Shown: in pieces, positions 1 through 4,401 of the stretch
Layout: every line of letters starts with the position of its first letter
How positions within the stretch are numbered: the stretch's first letter is position 1
NCBI GenBank assembly: GCA_017305815.1
Contig: JAFKJZ010000618.1
Location: forward strand, 1-7,980
DNA from: Hyphomicrobiales bacterium
GTDB lineage: Bacteria > Pseudomonadota > Alphaproteobacteria > Rhizobiales > Kaistiaceae
Direction of reading: 5' to 3'
DNA length: 7,980 nt
Made by a program: the position numbers and the translations under genes
The notes under the pieces: model-generated
Seen by the model: only the letters and a program-made list of their open reading frames with translations
Told to the model about the DNA's origin: nothing
Databases searched by the model: none

Positions 1-611
1 GCCTGATGCTGGTGCTTTCCTCGCCGTCCGGCGCGGGCAAGTCCACCATCGCGCGCCACCTGATGGCGGAGGACAAGGACATCGTCCTCTCCGTCTCCGT
101 CACGACGCGCGCGCGCCGGCCGAGCGAGATCGACGGCGTCCACTATCACTTCATCGATCAGCCGACCTTCAACAAGCTGCGCGATCGCGGCGAACTGCTG
201 GAATGGGCCGAGGTGCACGGCAATTGCTACGGCACGCCGCGCGCGCCGGTGGAGGAATGGCTGACGTCCGGCAAGGATGTGCTGTTCGACATCGACTGGC
301 AGGGCGCCGACCAGGTGGCCAAGGCGATGCCGGAGGATCTCGTCCGCATCTTTGTCCTCCCGCCGACCATGGCCGAGCTGGCGTCGCGCCTCGTCCGCCG
401 GGCCGAGGACGCGCCGGACGTGATCGCCAAGCGGCTGGCGAACGCCAGGGCCGAGATCCAGCACTGGCGCGACTACGACTATGTCCTGATCAACAAGGAC
501 CTCCAGACCTCGCTGGAGAAGGCGCAGGCGATCCTCTACGCCGAGCGCATGCGCCGCGCCCGCACGACCTGGCTGGAAGGCTTCGTTGACGACCTGTTGC
601 AGCAGGCATAG
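1..611 (+). CDS. gmk: Guanylate kinase, 5'-truncated by the window edge
   Basis: Cytoplasmic guanylate kinase, which phosphorylates GMP to GDP with ATP in purine nucleotide metabolism. The P-loop SPSGAGKST lies within the first 14 residues after the first visible Met (position 6). Further family marks are the GMP-binding segment SVTTRARRP, the GNCYGTP motif, the [10 protein letters not shown] segment and the lid/C-terminal region with RLANARAEI. From that Met 201 residues are visible; the family is usually about 205-220. The codon before it (3-5) is an in-frame Leu, so the protein reads [15 protein letters not shown], as in alphaproteobacterial Gmk proteins that begin some residues earlier; position 6 is therefore probably not the true start. 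The frame ends with TAG at 609-611. In related bacteria gmk often follows yicC, which would lie outside this window. Identity is very secure; only the N-terminus is missing. Confidence 0.97.
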   Translation, partial: LMLVLSSPSGAGKSTIARHLMAEDKDIVLSVSVTTRARRPSEIDGVHYHFIDQPTFNKLRDRGELLEWAEVHGNCYGTPRAPVEEWLTSGKDVLFDIDWQGADQVAKAMPEDLVRIFVLPPTMAELASRLVRRAEDAPDVIAKRLANARAEIQHWRDYDYVLINKDLQTSLEKAQAILYAERMRRARTTWLEGFVDDLLQQA

Positions 612-614
612 GGG

Positions 615-628
615 TTGCCGGACGGCAA
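615..628 (+). other. Small inverted repeat just after gmk
   Basis: TTGCC-GGAC-GGCAA forms a five-base-pair stem with a four-base loop, three bases after the gmk stop. No T-run follows, so it does not look like a classical intrinsic terminator. It may protect the 3' end of the message, or be chance in GC-rich DNA. The rest of the spacer up to 721 shows nothing I can name. Confidence 0.25.
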
Positions 629-721
629 GAACGGGTCCGGTCCGCGCGGCTCTCCCTTGGCCCTTGCCCGATTGCCTTCGATCCTGGCGGCTGCGACAAT
701 TGCCGAAACATCCTGTCGATT

Positions 722-725
722 GGAG
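722..725 (+). promoter_or_regulatory. Ribosome binding site for the MliC-like gene
   Basis: GGAG lies six bases before the ATG at 732. It decides between that ATG and the upstream in-frame TTG at 615: the residues added by the TTG start are not signal-peptide-like, whereas translation from 732 begins directly with a clean signal sequence. Confidence 0.6.
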
Positions 726-731
726 CCGACC

Positions 732-1049
732 ATGTATTTCCCGCGTTTGGGCCTTGCGATCGTCCTTGGTGTCGCTTCCAGCTTCCTCGCGCTCCAGGCC
801 GCCTCTGCCAAGGATTTTCAGTATGAGTGCGAGGATGGAACGGAGCTGACGGCGACGTTCAGCCCGCCGGAACAGGCGCATGGCGTGGCGGATCTGGTGT
901 TCGCCGACGGCAAGAAGGTGGCGCTGCCGCAGGCCGTCTCGGCCGATGGCGGCCGTTACACCAAGGACGACATCGAGTTCTGGATCAAGGGCAGCAGCGC
1001 GACCCTCACCATCGCCGGCAAGACCACGAACTGCGAAACCGCGGATTAG
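732..1049 (+). CDS. Exported MliC/PliC-type lysozyme-inhibitor-like protein
   Basis: A 105-residue secreted protein. Residues 1-26 are a Sec signal peptide (hydrophobic core about 7-22, Ala-X-Ala-type cleavage in QAASA before KDF). The mature part matches the MliC family (C-type lysozyme inhibitor, eight-stranded barrel): YECEDGTELTATF near the start, VFADGKKVALPQ in the middle, SADGGRYTKDDIEFWIKG (70-87), and TTNC near the end. Cys33 and Cys101 sit where the family disulfide is expected. There is no lipobox Cys at the cleavage site, so the product should be soluble and periplasmic, like PliC, rather than a lipoprotein like MliC. Known family members plug the active site of C-type lysozymes and protect peptidoglycan. 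Here Asp72 occupies what I align as the active-site Ser, while Lys86 is kept, so real inhibitory activity is uncertain. It lies 120 bases after gmk on the same strand and could be co-transcribed or separate. Family assignment is fairly sure, function less so. Confidence 0.8.
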   Translation: MYFPRLGLAIVLGVASSFLALQAASAKDFQYECEDGTELTATFSPPEQAHGVADLVFADGKKVALPQAVSADGGRYTKDDIEFWIKGSSATLTIAGKTTNCETAD

Positions 1050-1063
1050 GGCCAGGTTGGACA

Positions 1064-1086
1064 CGCCGACGCGCGAAGCGCCGGCG
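1064..1086 (+). terminator. Possible hairpin terminator after the MliC-like gene
   Basis: Fourteen bases after the stop codon, CGCCG-A-CGC pairs with GCG-C-CGGCG around the loop GCGAA: eight base pairs with one mismatch. No T-run follows (the next bases are GGATCCGTC), so it is at best a non-canonical or Rho-assisted 3' end. The remainder of the 1050-1233 gap shows two GGATCC copies (1087-1092 and 1115-1120) and no clear promoter. Confidence 0.3.
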
Positions 1087-1233
1087 GGATCCGTCAATAC
1101 GAAGACCCGGATCGGATCCACAGGCTTTGCGGCCGGAAACTGCTCCTGAAGGCTAAGCGCGATCGGGTGGACGGGGAAGGCCTGGGCCGCGTGTGGCAAA
1201 GCGATTGACTGCCCCATTGCTGGAGAATGCGAA

Positions 1234-1440
1234 ATGACCTCGGATGAGTTCCGGTCCTGGCGCGATCAACTCGGTTTGACCCAGAGGCAGGCGGCCGAGG
1301 CCCTCGGCCTGTCGCCGGGCTCGGTTCAAAACTACGAAAGCGGGGTTAGGCGCGAAGACGGTCGCGCCGTCGCAATCCCGAAGACGGTGGCACTGGCGTG
1401 TGCGGCTCTCAGCGCCGGGCTGCAGCCTGTCGGAACCTAG
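1234..1440 (+). CDS. Small Cro/C1 (XRE)-family helix-turn-helix protein
   Basis: A 68-residue protein consisting almost only of a DNA-binding domain. [20 protein letters not shown] gives helix 1 and the first HTH helix (about 6-25), and [11 protein letters not shown] (27-37) is the recognition-helix region of the XRE fold. The tail [19 protein letters not shown] (49-67) is a further predicted helix. GGAG at 1222-1225, eight bases before the ATG, is a good ribosome binding site and supports this start. There is no effector or sensor domain, so it probably dimerises and binds DNA alone; its target cannot be read from the sequence. It stands alone between the MliC-like gene (184 bases upstream) and the convergent rsmA, with no toxin partner beside it and no phage genes around it. 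The DNA-binding fold is secure; the regulatory role is inferred. Confidence 0.85.
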   Translation: MTSDEFRSWRDQLGLTQRQAAEALGLSPGSVQNYESGVRREDGRAVAIPKTVALACAALSAGLQPVGT

Positions 1441-1459
1441 TGCGAGACATGGATGGGAT

Positions 1460-1497
1460 CCGCCTCGCGGCTGACTCTCGAGAGTCCCGGCGCCGGG
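1460..1497. other. Cluster of three palindromes between convergent genes
   Basis: Three inverted repeats sit side by side in the 88-base gap where the XRE gene and rsmA converge: CCGC-CTC-GCGG (1460-1470), the perfect 14-base palindrome GACTCTCGAGAGTC (1473-1486) and the perfect 12-base palindrome CCCGGCGCCGGG (1486-1497). The position fits a bidirectional 3'-end structure, but no T-run follows on either strand and the perfect palindromes leave little room for loops. A protein-binding site is the alternative. Confidence 0.4.
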
Positions 1498-1528
1498 TGC
1501 GGACAAATACCCGACTGCGCCGCTCGCG

Positions 1529-2365
1529 CTAGGGCAGGGCGTTGGCGAGGCGGACGAAGCCGGCGACGTCGATCTCCTCGGCGCGGGCTGTCTCGACGAT
1601 GCCGGCCGCGGCCAGCAGCGGCAGCGGATCGGTGCCAAGGCTCTTCAGGCTCTGGCGCAGCATCTTGCGGCGCTGGCCGAAGGCGGCGGCGGTGACGCGC
1701 TCCAGCTTCGTCCGGCTGCATGCGAGCGGCGCCTGGCGGGGGATGACCTCGACGACCGACGACACCACCTTGGGCGGCGGCGTGAAGGCCTTGGGCGAGA
1801 TGTCGAAGAGGATGCGCGCCTCGGCGCGCCAGCCGCAGATGACGCCGAGGCGTCCATAGGCGTCGTCTTCCGGCGTTGCGACGATTCGTTCCGCCACCTC
1901 GCGCTGGAACATCAGCGTCATCTTCTCGTAGAAGGGCGGCCACGGCTCGCTCTGCAGCCAGCCGAGCAGCAGCGGCGTGCCGATATTGTAGGGCAGGTTG
2001 GCGGCGATGCGAACGCGGCCGGTGGCGAGCTTCGCCATGTCGACCTGCATCGCGTCGCCCTCGATCACTTCGAGGCGGCCGGGATAGTGCGCGGCGATCT
2101 CTGCCAGCGCATCCAGGCAGCGGCGGTCGCGCTCGATGGCGATGACCTTCTCCGCGCCCTCGGCGAGCAGCGCCCGCGTCAGGCCGCCGGGGCCGGGCCC
2201 GACCTCGATCACCGTCACGCCGGCGAGCGGCCCGGCGGCGCGGGCGATCCGGCCGGTCAGGTTCAGGTCGAGCAGGAAGTTCTGCCCTAGCGCCTTCATG
2301 GCCTGCAGGCCATGCGCCGCGATCACCTCGCGAAGGGGAGGGAGCCCGTCCTGCGCCAGGGTCAC
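1529..2365 (-). CDS. rsmA: 16S rRNA (adenine1518/1519-N6)-dimethyltransferase RsmA (KsgA)
   Basis: A 278-residue SAM-dependent enzyme that dimethylates the two adjacent adenines in the helix 45 loop of 16S rRNA late in small-subunit assembly; loss of the family enzyme gives kasugamycin resistance. Visible marks in order: [11 protein letters not shown] (26-36), SAM motif [11 protein letters not shown] (52-61), the acidic ribose-binding residue in AIERD (76-80), the catalytic NLPY (123-126), [12 protein letters not shown] (194-205), and the C-terminal RNA-contacting segment with [11 protein letters not shown] (231-241). Length is normal for the family. The start is GTG (2365-2363), overlapping the pdxA stop in a GTGA quartet with no strong Shine-Dalgarno, so translation is probably coupled to pdxA. 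The N-terminus [15 protein letters not shown] matches alphaproteobacterial RsmA proteins and supports this start. It is the last gene of the lptG-lptD-surA-pdxA-rsmA run and ends at TAG (1531-1529). Confidence 0.97.
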   Translation of the reverse strand: MTLAQDGLPPLREVIAAHGLQAMKALGQNFLLDLNLTGRIARAAGPLAGVTVIEVGPGPGGLTRALLAEGAEKVIAIERDRRCLDALAEIAAHYPGRLEVIEGDAMQVDMAKLATGRVRIAANLPYNIGTPLLLGWLQSEPWPPFYEKMTLMFQREVAERIVATPEDDAYGRLGVICGWRAEARILFDISPKAFTPPPKVVSSVVEVIPRQAPLACSRTKLERVTAAAFGQRRKMLRQSLKSLGTDPLPLLAAAGIVETARAEEIDVAGFVRLANALP

Positions 2366-3417
2366 GAAGCGGCGCCCGCAGTCTCGAGCCGGCGATAATC
2401 CGCCTCGTGCCGCGCCAGCTCGTCGGCGAGGCGCAGCGCCGCCGCGAGGCTCGAAATGTCGGCCTTGCCGGTGCCGGCGATGTCGAAGGCGGTGCCGTGG
2501 TCCGGCGAGGTCCGCACGAAGGGCAGGCCGAGCGTGACGTTGACCGTCTCCGAGAAGGCGATGGTCTTGGTCGGGATCAGGGCCTGGTCGTGATACATGC
2601 AGAGCGCGACGTCGTAGCGCTCGCGCGCCTCGGCATGGAACATGGTGTCGGGCGCCAGCGGCCCGAAGGCGTCGATGCCCTCGGCGCGGAGCGCGGCGAC
2701 GGCCGGACGGATGACGGCGTCGTCCTCGGTGCCCATGACGCCGCCCTCGCCGGCATGCGGATTGAGGCCCGCGACCGCGATGCGCGGATTGGCGAGGCCG
2801 AAGCGGCGGCGCATGTCGTGGTCGATCGTGCGGCCGGTGCGGATCAGCATCTCTTCGGTCAGCAGGTTGGGTACGGAGGCGATCGGCACATGGATAGTGG
2901 CCGGCACCGCGCGCAGGCCGGGGCCGGCGAGCATCATCACCGGGTGGGCGGGCGAGCCGCTCCAGGCCGCCGACAGCATGCCGAGGAACTCGGTATGGCC
3001 CGGATGCTGGAAGCCGGCGTCGAACAGCGCCTTCTTGTTGATCGGGTTGGTGACGAGCGCCGAGGCGAGCCCGGCGCGGACATCGCCAACGGCCCGCGCG
3101 ATCGCCTCGATGACGCCGCGCGCGGCGCTTCGTTCCGGAACGCCCGGCGCAGCGACGGCATGCGATTCGAGAGCCACCACCGGCAGCACGCGATCGAACG
3201 CGTCAATCGCTTCCGGCGCGTCGATGGTCTCGATCGGGATGTCCAGCCCCATCAGCGCCGCGCGGCTGCGCAGCGCCTCGGGATCGGCCAGAACGTAGAA
3301 AGGCGGCAGGTTGCGCTCGCGCCGTTCCCGCCAGACCGCCAGGGTCACATCCGGACCGATGCCGGCCGGCTCCCCCATGGTCAGTGCAAGCGGCCGGAAC
3401 GATGCGGAATCAACCAT
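2362..3417 (-). CDS. pdxA: 4-hydroxythreonine-4-phosphate dehydrogenase PdxA
   Basis: A 351-residue cytoplasmic enzyme of pyridoxal 5'-phosphate synthesis (DXP-dependent route). It oxidises 4-phosphohydroxy-L-threonine with NAD(P); the product decarboxylates and is condensed by PdxJ. Visible marks: [12 protein letters not shown] (12-23), [20 protein letters not shown] (123-142) with the substrate-binding His141-Thr142, and three metal-ligand histidines, His176 (TIHVPIA), His221 ([10 protein letters not shown]) and His276 (MYHDQAL). Their spacing of 45 and 55 residues equals that of the E. coli metal ligands as I remember them (166, 211, 266). [19 protein letters not shown] (302-320) completes the signature. 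The ATG at 3417 leads straight into a normal family N-terminus; the ribosome binding site is weak. The intact surA tail would end 40 bases upstream, and the TGA stop overlaps the rsmA GTG by four bases. Pairing of pdxA with rsmA and surA is a common proteobacterial arrangement, seen also in E. coli. Confidence 0.97.
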   Translation of the reverse strand: MVDSASFRPLALTMGEPAGIGPDVTLAVWRERRERNLPPFYVLADPEALRSRAALMGLDIPIETIDAPEAIDAFDRVLPVVALESHAVAAPGVPERSAARGVIEAIARAVGDVRAGLASALVTNPINKKALFDAGFQHPGHTEFLGMLSAAWSGSPAHPVMMLAGPGLRAVPATIHVPIASVPNLLTEEMLIRTGRTIDHDMRRRFGLANPRIAVAGLNPHAGEGGVMGTEDDAVIRPAVAALRAEGIDAFGPLAPDTMFHAEARERYDVALCMYHDQALIPTKTIAFSETVNVTLGLPFVRTSPDHGTAFDIAGTGKADISSLAAALRLADELARHEADYRRLETAGAAS

Positions 3418-3457
3418 GTCGTCTCACTCGATAGGCTCCGCCATGCGCGGAACCGCC

Positions 3458-3568
3458 TTACTTGTAATTGATCTTGGCATCCTTGCGGAGCTCGGCAATG
3501 AAATCCTTGCCGAGATTCTTGCCCTGCTCGGCGGTCAGCTTCTCTTCGATCTCCGCGCGGACGCCGGC
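3458..3568 (-). pseudogene. surA: Detached, out-of-frame C-terminal tail of surA
   Basis: In a different frame from the main surA reading frame, the sequence AGVRAEIEEK followed by LTAEQGKNLGKDFIAELRKD and AKINYK runs to TAA (3460-3458). This 36-residue tail looks like a normal SurA C-terminus (helix, then LR-DA-I-Y). It would follow directly if one base were restored near 3569-3573, giving a 272-residue protein. Codon content is clean and its end lies 40 bases before pdxA, so it is best read as the true 3' end of surA cut off by a frameshift. It has no start codon or ribosome binding site of its own that I can see. Confidence 0.8.
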
Positions 3569-4275
3569 GGACCCTGGACCTGCGCGCTGTCGCGGCGGCC
3601 CATGTTGAGCACCACGACGCCCTTCATGGCCTTGGCCTGGGCCAGGCTGCCGTCGCAGCCGGCGAAGCGCTTGCGGAAGGCCTCGGCCTCACGCTGGCGC
3701 TGGCCGACGAAACCGGGCGAGGAGCCTTTGGGCACGACGAACACGATCTGCTGGAGCTTGAACTCCTTGATCGTCGCGTTCTCGGTGTTGATGCCCTGCT
3801 TCTCGATCTGCGCCTGCACGTCGGCTTCGCTGACCTTGATGCTGCGCGCGCGCGCCTTGATCACCATGCCGCTCATCATCTGCGCGCGCAGGAACTTGCG
3901 CAGCGTATCGGCCTGCACGCCCTGCGAGCTGAGCGCCTTGGCGAACTGCGCCGGCGGCAGCTTGACCTGCTTGGCGATGCCGTTGAAGCGCTCTTCGACC
4001 GCCGAATCCGGCACGCTCATGCCACGGCGCTTCGCCACCTGGTCGAGCAGGGTCTCGTCGATCATGTCGTCGAGCACCGCCTTGTCGCCCGAAGGCTGGT
4101 GGAACAGCTTCATCAGCTTGATGCGCTGGCTGACGTCATAGGACGTGATGGCCTGGTCGTTGACCGTCGCCCGGACTGCCGCCTGCGCGAAGGCAGTGGC
4201 CGGCAGACTGGCGCTTGCCAGGCCGAGGGCGATCGCGATGGCCGGCAGAAGAGTGGAGTTCAGTCGATTGCGCAT
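3535..4275 (-). CDS. surA: SurA-type periplasmic chaperone/peptidyl-prolyl isomerase, frameshifted near its 3' end
   Basis: The readable frame gives 246 residues. Residues 1-31 are a Sec signal peptide (core about 9-27, cleavage near AFAQ-AAV). Residues 33-155 form the SurA N-terminal chaperone domain: VRATVNDQAITSYDVSQRI, then a helix with VLDDMIDETLLDQVAKRRG and the SVPDSAVEERFNGIA segment. Residues 170-236 resemble the first half of a parvulin domain (EFKLQQIVFVVP, then a helix with EAEAFRKRFAGC), but the second half is not recognisable. SurA-type proteins escort outer-membrane barrels, LptD above all, through the periplasm, which fits its place just after lptD. After Pro236 the frame runs into about ten Arg/Ser-rich residues and stops, while a normal SurA tail continues in another frame to 3458. 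With the frame restored the protein would be about 272 residues, still somewhat short for rhizobial relatives as I know them. The ATG at 4275 is the only start that gives a signal peptide; its ribosome binding site is weak. Family is secure; intactness is doubtful. Confidence 0.88.
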   Translation of the reverse strand: MRNRLNSTLLPAIAIALGLASASLPATAFAQAAVRATVNDQAITSYDVSQRIKLMKLFHQPSGDKAVLDDMIDETLLDQVAKRRGMSVPDSAVEERFNGIAKQVKLPPAQFAKALSSQGVQADTLRKFLRAQMMSGMVIKARARSIKVSEADVQAQIEKQGINTENATIKEFKLQQIVFVVPKGSSPGFVGQRQREAEAFRKRFAGCDGSLAQAKAMKGVVVLNMGRRDSAQVQGPPASARRSKRS

Positions 4276-4305
4276 GGCGAAAATCCGGGTCCTGTCAGCT
4301 GCGGG

Positions 4306-4319
4306 GATGCGCCAGCATC
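4306..4319 (-). other. Small hairpin in the surA leader
   Basis: On the minus strand GATGC-TGGC-GCATC forms a perfect five-base-pair stem with a four-base loop, about 30 bases before the surA start codon. It has no T-run and lies just downstream of the larger lptD-surA inverted repeat. It may fold with it into one structured leader, or be incidental. Confidence 0.35.
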
Positions 4320-4323
4320 ACGG

Positions 4324-4368
4324 CGCGTCGAATCATCCTGCCGCTACGGAGGAGTTGATTTCGACGCG
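4324..4368 (-). promoter_or_regulatory. Long imperfect inverted repeat between lptD and surA
   Basis: The arms CGCGTCGAATCA (4324-4335) and TGATTTCGACGCG (4356-4368) pair over 12 base pairs with one bulged base. The 20-base interior can add a TCCT/AGGA pairing. The structure starts 33 bases after the lptD stop and ends 48 bases before the surA ATG. No T-run follows on the minus strand, so it is probably an intercistronic mRNA element (3'-end protection, processing or partial attenuation) rather than a full terminator. The pairing is seen directly; the role is inferred. Confidence 0.55.
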
Positions 4369-4401
4369 ATAGACCCTGCAAATCCGGCGAAACCATGAAG
4401 A

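Noticed and set aside
615..731. Upstream TTG start extending the MliC-like gene by 39 residues
   Set aside because: The extension is not signal-like and would bury the clean signal peptide beginning at 732, which has its own GGAG ribosome site.
1201..1233. TTGACT at 1205-1210 as a -35 box for the XRE gene
   Set aside because: A -10 box at the usual 17-base spacing would fall at 1228-1233, where the sequence (TGCGAA) does not match, and transcription would then start inside the gene.
1153..1638. Minus-strand open frame crossing the end of rsmA and the XRE gene
   Set aside because: Pro/Arg/Ser-rich with no domain. It is out of frame with rsmA and opposite a well-supported HTH gene.
2407..3471. 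Long open frame on the plus strand opposite pdxA (354 codons)
   Set aside because: It is the antisense of a complete pdxA with all catalytic residues. The product is Arg/Gly/Asp-rich without any recognisable domain, typical of shadow frames in GC-rich codon-biased DNA.
3311..4141. Plus-strand open frame opposite surA and the start of pdxA (276 codons)
   Set aside because: Ser/Ala/Arg-rich shadow of the minus-strand genes. It spans the surA-pdxA junction and resembles no family.
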